Shown here one piece after another: positions 52,462 through 61,499 of a DNA stretch of 64,000 nucleotides. Within the stretch, counting starts at the first letter, position 1. Each line of letters starts with the position of its first letter. The notes under the pieces are model-generated. The model was not told the origin of the DNA, made no database searches, and worked only from the letters and a program-made list of their open reading frames with translations. Made by a program: the position numbers and the translations under genes. Source of the DNA: Marinomonas balearica (lineage in GTDB: Bacteria > Pseudomonadota > Gammaproteobacteria > Pseudomonadales > Marinomonadaceae); NCBI RefSeq assembly GCF_004362145.1, contig NZ_SNXC01000010.1, positions 62,001 through 126,000 on the forward strand, written 5' to 3'.

Positions 52462-53334
52462 CTAAAGAAGCTCTAGCGATACCATGGCATCTTTAATGGT
52501 GCGTTTGGTGGCTTCGCTTAAAGGGATCATCGGTAAGCGACATTCCTCTGTACACATACCCAAAAGTGATAAAGCGTATTTTGCGCCAGTAGGGTTTGGC
52601 TCTAAGAACAGTGCTTTATGAAGCGAAAATAATTTATCCTGTAGGATCGCCGCTTCGCTAAACTTCCCTTCGCGACATAATCTATGTAACTCAACCATTT
52701 GCTTTGGTGCGACATTCGCTGTTACAGAAATGCATCCGTTGCCACCGCCAACATTGTAGGCCACGGCAGTTACATCATCGCCACTTAAAAATGAAAACGG
52801 TTTTGAGATTAATGACCTTTCTTGAATTGGGCGAGTTAAATCTCCCGTCGCATCTTTAATGCCGATTACTCGCTCAAGTTTTGCAAGTTCAGCTACCGTT
52901 TCTACCTCCAACCCAACGATGGTGCGAGGAGGAATGTTATACAGAACGATCGGTAATTCAGAGTTGTTGTGTACATGTTCGAAGTGTGCGTATAAGCCTT
53001 CTTGGTTTGGACGGTTATAGTAGCCCGCGACTTGAAGCGTCGCATCTGCACCGGCTTTTGCTGCGTAGTTTGCGTAAGTTACCGCTTCTACTGGGTTGTT
53101 TGATCCTGCACCAGCTAAAATAGGTACGGCTTTATTGGCTTCTTCAACGGTGATTTCAATAACACGCTTGTGTTCTTGCTCATTTACAACAGGAGATTCT
53201 CCTGTTGTGCCAACAGGAACAAGACCATTGATGCCTTGATCAATTTGCCAACGGACGATGCGGCGTAATGCGTCTTCGTCTAATTTGTTGTCTTTGAACG
53301 GAGTGATGAGTGCGGTAATTGCGCCTTGAAACAT
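52462..53334 (-). CDS. dapA: 4-hydroxy-tetrahydrodipicolinate synthase
   Basis: First enzyme of lysine/diaminopimelate synthesis, joining pyruvate and aspartate semialdehyde. 290 residues, usual length. Seen: MFQGAITALITPFKD, GTTGESPVV, GAGSNNPVEAV, YNIPPRTIVGL and IGIKDATGD with the Schiff-base lysine. No lysine riboswitch is recognisable upstream. Confidence 0.96.
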   Translation of the reverse strand: MFQGAITALITPFKDNKLDEDALRRIVRWQIDQGINGLVPVGTTGESPVVNEQEHKRVIEITVEEANKAVPILAGAGSNNPVEAVTYANYAAKAGADATLQVAGYYNRPNQEGLYAHFEHVHNNSELPIVLYNIPPRTIVGLEVETVAELAKLERVIGIKDATGDLTRPIQERSLISKPFSFLSGDDVTAVAYNVGGGNGCISVTANVAPKQMVELHRLCREGKFSEAAILQDKLFSLHKALFLEPNPTGAKYALSLLGMCTEECRLPMIPLSEATKRTIKDAMVSLELL

Positions 53335-53667
53335 GCTATAACCTCTTGCTAATTCTTATTAGAGTTAGAGCAGCATGTTGTGAAAGGGGTTTCCCGTCAG
53401 CGAACATGCTGCCGGAAAATACTTAACTTATCGTATCTACACGTCAGCGCCGCAAAGCTTATTAGCCTTACGTTTATCGCCTTTACGTTTAGATGCAACA
53501 AGTTGAAAAGTCATGATAATAAATTACTTACTTATAAAAAGGATCTAAGACATCGTCGCGGTTTTTTCGCTTTACGTCAACAAATATTTTAGTCATGCTC
53601 ATCATCAATGTATTGTGATTAAAAAGACTTTTTAAAACTGCTGTGTAGTCAAAGAGGAATTACAGAT
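53335..53667. other. 333-bp gap between dapA and the LysE gene
   Basis: Divergent promoter region for dapA and the exporter. A short imperfect palindrome CTAATTCT/AGAGTTAG lies at 53350-53369, close to the dapA start, and could be an operator. Nothing else is supported; a 70-codon plus-strand frame here lacks coding character. Confidence 0.45.
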
Positions 53668-54282
53668 ATGACATTAGCAAGTTGGTTTTCTCTTGTCGCA
53701 ATTTGTGTAATGGGAGCGCTTTCTCCAGGCCCTAGTTTAGCTGTTGTTCTGCGTGTAACCCTGATGCAATCTTCAAAACACGGTGTTGTTACTGCGTTGG
53801 CGCACGGATTTGGGGTCGGTCTATGGGCTATTGTTTCGATGGTCGGGTTGGCTGTGCTTATCCAAGAGTATCCTAAAATATTTTATTGGGTATCCGTTTC
53901 AGGAGGTGGCTATTTAATCTGGATGGGGCTCAAAGCATTAAGATACGCAGGGAAAGGTCAAATGTCAGAAACAGATACTCATGTGGGCAGCTATTTGATA
54001 GCGATGCGCGATGGGTTGTTGGTGTCACTGCTTAACCCTAAATTGGCCTTGTTTTTTATTGCATTGTTTAGTCAGTTTATAGAGCCTGAAATGGGGTTGC
54101 TTGGGCAATTTGAGATGTGGGCAACGGTGGTTATTATCGACAGCGGATGGTATGTCATCGTTGCAATGTTGCTGGCTGGTGGCCCCGTGATGCAATGGTT
54201 ACGATCGCATGTTCGTTGGGTCGATAGAGGGATGGGGGCAATACTGGTCGCTTTGGGTACAAAAGTGGTGATCAATGCGTAA
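53668..54282 (+). CDS. LysE/RhtB-family amino acid exporter
   Basis: 204 residues with about six membrane segments. The family signature GALSPGPSLAVVLRVTLMQSSKHGVVTALAHGFG occupies the first helices, and LLNPKLALFFIALFSQF is the central motif. Such proteins export amino acids and related solutes. Its position facing away from dapA may hint at lysine-related export, but this is weak inference. Confidence 0.92.
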   Translation: MTLASWFSLVAICVMGALSPGPSLAVVLRVTLMQSSKHGVVTALAHGFGVGLWAIVSMVGLAVLIQEYPKIFYWVSVSGGGYLIWMGLKALRYAGKGQMSETDTHVGSYLIAMRDGLLVSLLNPKLALFFIALFSQFIEPEMGLLGQFEMWATVVIIDSGWYVIVAMLLAGGPVMQWLRSHVRWVDRGMGAILVALGTKVVINA

Positions 54283-54290
54283 GGAATTTA

Positions 54291-54320
54291 AAGATGCTAC
54301 TTTCTTGAAAGTAGCATCTT
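54291..54320. repeat. 14-bp inverted repeat after the LysE gene
   Basis: AAGATGCTACTTTC and GAAAGTAGCATCTT are perfect complements separated by TT. The minus side continues TTTAAATT. It may end transcription from both convergent genes, though no classical T run exists on the plus side. Confidence 0.55.
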
Positions 54321-54415
54321 CGGTTGCCGTCTATTGTCGATCGTTCAGCGGATAGTTAAGTCGAGAGTTCATCCCGACAATAGGCCGCCGCTACAGCGTA
54401 AAATAATCTAAATGA

Positions 54416-55348
54416 TTACCCGTCTAAATTGATCTTTTCGACAATAGTTGAAAGTATGCTTTCCGCTTCGTCATTTTCAACTTGGCAAGTACCTGCATTT
54501 AGGTGGCCACCACCGCCATAGCTTAAGCACAGCTCACCGACATTTGTGTTTGAAGAGCGATTAAGGATAGACTTTCCGATTGCAAAAACGGTATTTTGTT
54601 TTTTCAATCCCCACATTTTATGGATGGAAATATTGCAGTCTGGATAAAGAGCATAGATAACAAATCGGTTGGTCGTATAGATGGTTTCTTCATCAGCTAA
54701 GTCCAGAACCACTAAGTTTTTATGAACAGTAGCACATCGTTTAATTTGCTCTTTGGCCTTTGCGTCATGTTCGAAGTACAACTCGGTTCTTTCTTTAACG
54801 TCTTCAAGTTCTAGAATTTCTGCAATTGACATTTCTTTGCAGCAATCAATCAACTTCATCATTAGTTGATAGTTTGAAATACGGAATTCACGGAATCTAC
54901 CCAATCCGGTACGGGCATCCATAATGAAATTCAAGAGCACCCAATCTTTAGGATTTAGTACTTCGTCTTCATTAAATTGAGCTGAGTCACCTTTGTCGAC
55001 AGCATCCATCATATCGACAGAGATTTTAGGAAATCGTTCTATTCCACCGTAGTAATCGTATACAACGCGTGCAGCTGAGGGTGCAGAAGGGTCGATAATA
55101 TGATTTTCGATATTACCTTCATTACGTACGGTTTCACTTAAATGATGGTCGAATGCTAAATGACACCCAGCTACGTATGGAAGGTTGGTGGTGATGTCAT
55201 TCTCACCAATTTCGATTTTTCCATCTTGCATGTCTTTTGGATGAACGAACAAAATGTCGTCGATCATGTCCATGTCTTTCAATAAAACGGCACATACTAG
55301 GCCGTCAAAGTCACTGCGGGTTACCAGTCGGAATTTTTTCTCTGTCAT
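54416..55348 (-). CDS. DHH-family phosphoesterase
   Basis: 310 residues. Metal-binding motifs: VTRSDFDGLVCA near the N-terminus, AFDHHLSE (DHH) about 75-82, and the C-terminal GGGGHLNAGTC (DHHA1-like). The layout fits exopolyphosphatase-related or nanoRNase/oligoribonuclease-like enzymes of this superfamily; exact substrate is not clear. Encoded 50 bases downstream of the large fusion protein on the same strand, so probably cotranscribed. Confidence 0.88.
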   Translation of the reverse strand: MTEKKFRLVTRSDFDGLVCAVLLKDMDMIDDILFVHPKDMQDGKIEIGENDITTNLPYVAGCHLAFDHHLSETVRNEGNIENHIIDPSAPSAARVVYDYYGGIERFPKISVDMMDAVDKGDSAQFNEDEVLNPKDWVLLNFIMDARTGLGRFREFRISNYQLMMKLIDCCKEMSIAEILELEDVKERTELYFEHDAKAKEQIKRCATVHKNLVVLDLADEETIYTTNRFVIYALYPDCNISIHKMWGLKKQNTVFAIGKSILNRSSNTNVGELCLSYGGGGHLNAGTCQVENDEAESILSTIVEKINLDG

Positions 55349-55398
55349 CGTTATTGTCCGTAGGTTAATTCTATTTCAATACTAACAGTTATAGAGGA

Positions 55399-58023
55399 CT
55401 ATTTTCTTGATTCAAATATAAAATTTTGTAACTTCAAAAGCTCATTTGTCCATACTTTGTAAGCCTTTGCATTTAAGTGAAGGCGATCATTCTCGAAGTA
55501 AGACTCGTCAATATTCCCGTTTTTATCCAGTAATTTTGAAAACAAATCAAGATAGCGTGTATTTGGACGAGATTTCGCCAACATTTCGAGCTGTTTATTT
55601 GTTTTCTCAATGTTTTTGCGAAGTTTTTCGCGTGTTGGGCTCGGTTTAATACTAATAATAGTGACCGGCGTTCCGGGTAGGTAATGATCAATTTTTTCCA
55701 ATAGCTCTACATAATGCGACACTACTTTGTTGGTCGATTTGTTATTTCCTATGTCGTTGTCACCCACATATAGCACAATGGATCGTGGAGCATGAGGGAT
55801 AACGATACGCTCAAAGTAATAAACACACGCACGAATACTTGCGCCACCAAAACCGAGGTTGATTGCATCGTGAGGCCAAAAAGCTTCTTTGAAATTATCC
55901 CAGAGTTTCATCGTGGATGAGCCATAAAAGGCAATAGGGTTGTTGTGATGACCCTTGTTGTTCACTCTAAATTCAAGTTCTCGAACATCGGATTCGAACT
56001 CGACATCAATTTGGTTAACGCGTCTAACATTTGATCGGAAGCCTTGCTGATAGCTAAGCACAGGGTTCATCTTTATTTCTTGAGCGAGTGCATCCGCTTC
56101 TTCAACATAGCTGCGATATGTATTTCGATACTCTGCTAGGAATGTCTTTAATGCCGCTGGATCATTTACATCGACAACGTCTGAAATTCGAAAAGCGGGT
56201 TTAATCACAATGGTATAGATGTTGTGGTCAACACGTCGGTCGAAGTTTGCGACGGCAATGGGAACAATCCACGGCTCTTCTTCTGCGTTTAACGAACTTG
56301 CAAGTTCAAATACATACGGTAAAAGCTCGCCAGGAGACTCACTGGTTGGAAAGCTCTTTCCCTCAGGAGAGATGAGTAGCGGCGTACCTTCTCGCAGTGA
56401 TTTTTGCCCTTGTTCTATGAATTTCGTATGACTTTCCGTACCAGCTTTTAAACCATCCCAGCTTTCTACAAAGATGCTCCCGAATCGTTCATAGAAGTCA
56501 TCGCGCCAGTATTCATGATCTTTACTGCGACGAACCACTCTTTCTCCGGTTTTACCGAATTGTTTGTCGATGACCATGGTATTTATGAATTGGGCATCCA
56601 GTGAGAATCGAAAACCGTTTGGCAATTGTGTACTTTCAGCGCCTTTCAGGTGGTTGTAAATAAAGATGCTGTTTGGACTTCTAGGAAGGTTTTCCAGACC
56701 TTTTATTACATACGGCGTTTGTTGGAATGCTAATTGAAAAAGCCCAGAAGCCGTTCGACGAACATCATGGGCTTGCATGTCTTGTGGCAATTCATGAATG
56801 CGGTCATAAATCGACATTAACTGTCGATAAAATGCGTTTTCGCGTTGTTGGTCTTTTAAAATATCGAGACACATCCCAGAAATTGTACGCTCTACCTTCG
56901 TCCCAAAATGCAAGCAATCGTAAAAAATACCAAACGCCTCATCGGTGGTAACGACAGAATTGAGCAACTTTCCGACCTTATACAGTGGAGAGCTCACAGG
57001 TAGAACAGCGCTGTTTTGCTCAATGACATTGTTCACTGCCAACACTTCGTCGTTTGCTATTTGCGATAGGTATCTCATACGTGCAGCGAGCAAATGGGTT
57101 CCGACCAGCCAAATAAGTCGTAGCCAATACTTGATGCCCGTTTTTGGCGAATCATCCAAGATAGAAATAAGGTCTTGTTTGCTGATATACAAGATAGACG
57201 AGTCTCTAGACGAAACGATCGACGTTCGATTTTTCAAATTTAGATCGGATGTACACCAAGCGAGTACCGTTCCCGTTCTAGAAATAGAGCGCGTGGTGAT
57301 GATTTCCCCGCGATCTGTCTGATAATTTATAACGGCTTTTCCTTTTGCCAATAGATAGATGCCATCGGCGAATTCATCCTGCTGCGAAATAATATCCCCT
57401 TGATGGGCGAGGATAATATTCGACTTTTGCGCAAACGAATTTATTTCAGCTTTTGTAAAACTTTCGAAGAACGCTGAGTTTGAGAGCAATTCAGTCGCTT
57501 CTTTTAACGTATGCTTTTGTGATTCAGGTTCTCGTAGTGGTCTTGTCTCTTCGAAAGCCAGTGACTCGTTAGCAAAGAAGGGACGAGTTTGGTTTTGAAT
57601 GTTGGTCAAAACCGGTAAAGACTCTGTATAGACAAAACGTAAGAAGTGATTACCGAACTCGTGGTGGGAGTCTATTAACTTAACGATTTCGGGAATGGGC
57701 CAGCTGACTAATGTTGTTGCTTTCGTCGCGTGAAAGCTTGTAGCGTAACGTGAAGGGTGTCGAAATGCTGACCAGCCGATCGGTGCATGTAAATCGTTAA
57801 TGAGTCCAACGTGATAGGATTTTTTCTGTTCTCGAAGAGGAATTGTAATCGCAATTTCACCTTCAAGTAAAAAGTAAATGTCTTGTCCAATTTCAAATTG
57901 CTTTGCTAATGATTCGCCTGCGGTCAGCTCTTTTATATTTCCGCACTGTCTTAGTGCATCTATAACTTCTTTTGGTGCATCTTTAATGAAAGGGAGAGTT
58001 GCTACAATTTCATTGGTGTCCAT
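55399..58023 (-). CDS. cNMP-binding / acyltransferase / SGNH hydrolase fusion
   Basis: 874 residues. Two cyclic-nucleotide-binding-like domains (about 10-130 and 185-295; FLLEGEIAITIP, GIYLLAKGKAVI), a helical linker, a PlsC-like region (about 435-650) with YNHLKGAE where NHxxxxD is expected and ISPEGKSFP as the PEG block, and a C-terminal SGNH hydrolase (about 690-870): YGSSTM (serine 702 or 703), GFGGAS, GDND (754-757), D846-x2-H849. No signal peptide or membrane helix. It may remodel lipids under nucleotide control; this is inference. The acyltransferase aspartate appears replaced by glutamate. Confidence 0.85.
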   Translation of the reverse strand: MDTNEIVATLPFIKDAPKEVIDALRQCGNIKELTAGESLAKQFEIGQDIYFLLEGEIAITIPLREQKKSYHVGLINDLHAPIGWSAFRHPSRYATSFHATKATTLVSWPIPEIVKLIDSHHEFGNHFLRFVYTESLPVLTNIQNQTRPFFANESLAFEETRPLREPESQKHTLKEATELLSNSAFFESFTKAEINSFAQKSNIILAHQGDIISQQDEFADGIYLLAKGKAVINYQTDRGEIITTRSISRTGTVLAWCTSDLNLKNRTSIVSSRDSSILYISKQDLISILDDSPKTGIKYWLRLIWLVGTHLLAARMRYLSQIANDEVLAVNNVIEQNSAVLPVSSPLYKVGKLLNSVVTTDEAFGIFYDCLHFGTKVERTISGMCLDILKDQQRENAFYRQLMSIYDRIHELPQDMQAHDVRRTASGLFQLAFQQTPYVIKGLENLPRSPNSIFIYNHLKGAESTQLPNGFRFSLDAQFINTMVIDKQFGKTGERVVRRSKDHEYWRDDFYERFGSIFVESWDGLKAGTESHTKFIEQGQKSLREGTPLLISPEGKSFPTSESPGELLPYVFELASSLNAEEEPWIVPIAVANFDRRVDHNIYTIVIKPAFRISDVVDVNDPAALKTFLAEYRNTYRSYVEEADALAQEIKMNPVLSYQQGFRSNVRRVNQIDVEFESDVRELEFRVNNKGHHNNPIAFYGSSTMKLWDNFKEAFWPHDAINLGFGGASIRACVYYFERIVIPHAPRSIVLYVGDNDIGNNKSTNKVVSHYVELLEKIDHYLPGTPVTIISIKPSPTREKLRKNIEKTNKQLEMLAKSRPNTRYLDLFSKLLDKNGNIDESYFENDRLHLNAKAYKVWTNELLKLQNFIFESRK

Positions 58024-58116
58024 CGTGGTACCTCTTAATTATCTGCTATACCTGTGAGACGGTTGCTCATCATTGTGTTTGCTTGCAACCTTTAGCAAAT
58101 TTCTTTTACAGCTAGG

Positions 58117-58725
58117 TTATTGTGGGCGTTTTAGTGTTAGAGCGCCTCCAAATTTTGCGTAATCGCTCGCTCCTAATCGACCTAACGGGTTCAACTGATC
58201 GGCATCTACGGTTGTTCTTTGTCCCTCTGTTGAAACTATTTCATCATCAATATACAGGGTTTGAATTTCAAGATAGCAGGCCTCAAACCCAGCCTCACCA
58301 AATGGGTGAAGCTCATATAACTTACAGTGCATTGCCACTTTAGCTTCTTTTATTCGCGGCAAGGATTTGACAAAAGGTGCTATTGAGACACCTGAGCGCG
58401 TTAATTCTGTTTCATTGTAGTTAAGCGTAGCAGCACTTTCGTTCACGGCGTTTGCGTGTTCTAAACTAGGAATATGCAAAACGCATTCCTTTGTTCTTAA
58501 TAGATTTTTTTTCGTATCTTTTGGTGTGCCTTGCGATTTATTTCCGATGGAAACAACCATCAAAGCGGGATCGGAGTTTAACGCGGCGAAATAAGAGAAA
58601 GGAGCAAGGTTAAATGAGCGATCTTCATTTTCCGTTAAAATCCAAGCGATTGGGCGAGGTGTAATGGTTTGAGTCATCAAATGATAACACTGATTGCTAT
58701 TGAGTTCGTTGAAGTGAAAGTCCAC
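58117..58725 (-). CDS. Flavin reductase-like domain protein
   Basis: 202 residues of the flavin reductase/DIM6-NTAB type. Seen: MTQTITPRPIAWILTENEDRSFNLAPFSYFAALNSDPALMVVSIG and KDTKKNLLRTKECVLHIPS, which form the FMN site, and the terminal NPLGRLGASDYAK. No ferredoxin-like or other partner is fused. Upstream of the fusion gene on the same strand with a 93-base gap; a link is possible but not shown. Confidence 0.88.
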   Translation of the reverse strand: MDFHFNELNSNQCYHLMTQTITPRPIAWILTENEDRSFNLAPFSYFAALNSDPALMVVSIGNKSQGTPKDTKKNLLRTKECVLHIPSLEHANAVNESAATLNYNETELTRSGVSIAPFVKSLPRIKEAKVAMHCKLYELHPFGEAGFEACYLEIQTLYIDDEIVSTEGQRTTVDADQLNPLGRLGASDYAKFGGALTLKRPQ

Positions 58726-59334
58726 AGCCTACCTCTATTTAATTACCTGTTTGGATTATGTGCTGAGCATGATTAAACTGTTTTTGAATCAATTAATTGT
58801 GAAGTAATCACCTAAAAATTAGTACCTATCGAACCACCTAATATTGGCTTAATTTCTACTAAATATGTGCAATTATTGCGAAACAACACATATTGCATCA
58901 AAAAAATAAAAATCTCTTAAACGCTTTGTTATCAGCTACTTAATAGCCTATCACCTTGTTTTTGTGAGGGTTTATTTAAAGCCGCTTTAAAGTACTCACC
59001 TTGTGAACCCTGAAGATTATGCTAAACCTTTCATATAGGCGAGTTCTTTTCCGTCTCTAAAAAATACGTTATAGAAAAAGGAATCGCGGGATCAACATTG
59101 AGGCTATTCTTTTTTCTTGAGGCATAACCGCTTCACAGTGTGAGTCACATTTTTAAGAAATGCTTAGTATCAAGAGTGAACGTGAAAAGGATATTGGTCG
59201 TTTAACAAGTTAACAGAGTTTTGTCATATGTAAGGCGTGATCAGGGGCAAGGCACTTGCCGTCCTAATGTTTAGGACCCAGTGCTGCGGCGTTTTGTATC
59301 TTTCCTTGCTGCACCTAATTAAGGGGAAGCCGAG
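58726..59334. other. 609-bp gap upstream of prkA
   Basis: The largest gap of the window. It must contain divergent promoters for the flavin-reductase gene and prkA. AT-rich in its left part. I found no gene, repeat or sigma-54 site. Two small hairpins lie near the right end and are listed separately. Confidence 0.5.
59246..59277 (+). promoter_or_regulatory. Paired hairpins in the prkA leader
   Basis: GGCAAG-GCA-CTTGCC (59246-59260) is immediately followed by GTCCTAA-TGT-TTAGGAC (59261-59277). Both stems are perfect with 3-base loops and abut without a gap, 57 bases before the prkA start. Possibly a leader structure or protein-binding site. Confidence 0.4.
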
Positions 59335-61257
59335 ATGAGTATATTTGAACATATCCAAGCCCGATTTGATGCTCAAAAAGACGAAGAATTGTCGTTGGAT
59401 GAGTATTTGAACCTATGTAAAACAGATAAAACGGCTTACGCCTCACCCGCAGAGCGCCTACTAATGGCCATAGGAGAAGCGGAAGTCATCGATACTTCGA
59501 AAGATTCTCGATCCAGCCGGATCTTTTCTAACAAATTGATCAAGCGTTATCCAACCTTCGAACACTTTTATGGAATGGAAGACGCTATTGAACGCATCGT
59601 TGCGTTTTTAAAACATGCGGCGCAAGGGTTAGAAGAATCCAAACAAGTGCTTTATTTACTTGGGCCAGTGGGTGGGGGGAAATCCTCTCTGGCAGAGAAG
59701 CTCAAAGAGCTCATGCAATCAGTGCCATTTTACGCCATCAAAGGTTCGCCTGTCTTTGAATCGCCATTATCTCTTTTTGATGTGAATGAAGATGGGCAAA
59801 TATTGGAAGAAGATTACGGTATTCCCGGGCGTTATCTAAAAGGCGTGATGTCTCCGTGGGCTTCAAAGCGGCTAAAAGAGTTTAATGGCGATATACAACA
59901 GTTCAAAGTCGTTAAAATATACCCTTCCGCGACCAAGCAAGTGGCCATTTCGAAAACAGAACCTGGGGATGAAAACAATCAGGATATTTCTTCCTTGGTG
60001 GGTAAAGTCGATATCCGTAAGCTCGAATTCTTTGAACAAAATGACGCGGATGCTTACAGTTATTCTGGCGGTCTTTGTCGCGGTAATCGCGGGATTATGG
60101 AATTTGTTGAGATGTTTAAAGCACCTATTAAGGTCTTGCATCCGTTGCTCACCGCCACACAAGAAAGCAATTACAACGGCACAGAAGGTTTAGGCAGTAT
60201 TCCGTTTGATGGCATTATTTTAGCCCACTCAAATGAGTCCGAGTGGCAAACATTTAAAAACAATAAGACGAACGAAGCCTTTATTGACCGAGTGTATACG
60301 GTGAAAGTACCGTATTGCCTCCGTGTTTCTGAGGAAATGAGCATCTATATGAAGTTGCTTGAACACTCATCCTTAGATCACGCGCCTTGTGCTCCAGACA
60401 CATTAAAAATGCTGGCTCAATTCTCCGTTCTTTCAAGAATGAAAGACCCAGAAAATTCCAGTCTGTATTCGAAAATGCGTATTTACGATGGTGAGTCTCT
60501 TAAAGACATCGACCCCAAAGCAAAATCTCTGCAAGAGTATAAAGACGCAGCGGGCGTTGATGAAGGTATGGATGGGCTTTCTACTCGATTCGCGTTTAAG
60601 ATTTTATCCCGCGTATTCAACTTTGACCCCACCGAAGTGGCCGCTAATCCTGTTCACCTAATGTATGTTTTAGAACAACAAATAGAACAAGAACAATTTG
60701 ATCAGGATCGCCACGATCGTTATTTGAGAGCGCTTAAAGAGTATATAGCACCTCGCTATGTTGAGTTCATCGGAAAAGAAATACAAACGGCATATTTAGA
60801 GTCGTATTCTGAATATGGCCAAAATATCTTTGATCGTTATGTTACTTATGCTGATTTCTGGATTCAGGATCAAGAGTACCGCGACCCCGAAACGGGCGAT
60901 ATTCTGGATCGTTCGTCCATCAACGATGAGTTAGAAAAAATAGAAAAACCGGCTGGCATCAGCAATCCGAAAGACTTCCGTAACGAAGTAGTTAACTTCG
61001 TATTGCGTGCTCGCGCTAACAATGCGGGTAAAAACCCAAGTTGGTTAGGCTATGAAAAACTGCGAGTGGTTATCGAACGAAAAATGTTCTCTAACACGGA
61101 AGATTTACTTCCTGTTATTTCATTCAGCGCCAAATCTTCGAGCGAAGAAAAAACAAAACACAATGAATTTGTGAAACGAATGGTGGAACGAGGCTACACA
61201 GAGAAACAAGTTCGATTGTTATCTGAGTGGTATCTACGGGTTCGTAAATCACAGTAA
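59335..61257 (+). CDS. prkA: PrkA serine protein kinase
   Basis: 640 residues, same as E. coli YeaG. AAA+-type N-terminal half with P-loop GPVGGGKSS (110-118) and the FYGMEDAIERIV opening, then the PrkA C-terminal kinase-like part. AAGGGGA precedes the ATG. In enteric bacteria this operon is induced by starvation and general stress, and the kinase acts with the next gene product. First gene of prkA-yeaH-spoVR. Confidence 0.96.
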   Translation: MSIFEHIQARFDAQKDEELSLDEYLNLCKTDKTAYASPAERLLMAIGEAEVIDTSKDSRSSRIFSNKLIKRYPTFEHFYGMEDAIERIVAFLKHAAQGLEESKQVLYLLGPVGGGKSSLAEKLKELMQSVPFYAIKGSPVFESPLSLFDVNEDGQILEEDYGIPGRYLKGVMSPWASKRLKEFNGDIQQFKVVKIYPSATKQVAISKTEPGDENNQDISSLVGKVDIRKLEFFEQNDADAYSYSGGLCRGNRGIMEFVEMFKAPIKVLHPLLTATQESNYNGTEGLGSIPFDGIILAHSNESEWQTFKNNKTNEAFIDRVYTVKVPYCLRVSEEMSIYMKLLEHSSLDHAPCAPDTLKMLAQFSVLSRMKDPENSSLYSKMRIYDGESLKDIDPKAKSLQEYKDAAGVDEGMDGLSTRFAFKILSRVFNFDPTEVAANPVHLMYVLEQQIEQEQFDQDRHDRYLRALKEYIAPRYVEFIGKEIQTAYLESYSEYGQNIFDRYVTYADFWIQDQEYRDPETGDILDRSSINDELEKIEKPAGISNPKDFRNEVVNFVLRARANNAGKNPSWLGYEKLRVVIERKMFSNTEDLLPVISFSAKSSSEEKTKHNEFVKRMVERGYTEKQVRLLSEWYLRVRKSQ

Positions 61258-61499
61258 AAAGTAGAGAAAAGCGTCAAAGTAAATGAACCATCAGCGATTT
61301 TAGCGTTAGGGCTAAACAAGCTACAAAGATATGCAGTGCGACGTCGATGAATTAATGCATAGACGATTGCACTGACTCTTTACTAGTTTTATTACTGCTT
61401 TCGGCAGGTTTGCGAACAAGGTGTGACGATTAAGCAACATCTTATGCAACCGTTGAAGGCCACACATGGCCGACAAGATGATTATGAGGAGGTGCGTGC
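61258..61499. other. 242-bp gap between prkA and the DUF444 gene
   Basis: Contains an imperfect hairpin with CAGTGC/GCACTG arms (about 61335-61375) but no T-rich terminator, so readthrough from prkA is likely. Ends with a TGAGGAGGTG ribosome site. Confidence 0.45.

Noticed and set aside
53380..53592. 70-codon plus-strand frame upstream of the LysE gene
   Set aside because: No ribosome site, basic and cysteine-scattered translation without a recognisable family; it overlaps the expected dapA promoter region.
53335..53667. Lysine riboswitch for dapA or the exporter
   Set aside because: The gap shows no recognisable multi-helix core or conserved junction sequences; only a short palindrome is visible.
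59100..59334. Sigma-54 promoter for prkA
   Set aside because: GGCAC occurs, but no TGGCAC-N5-TTGC arrangement is present at the needed spacing.
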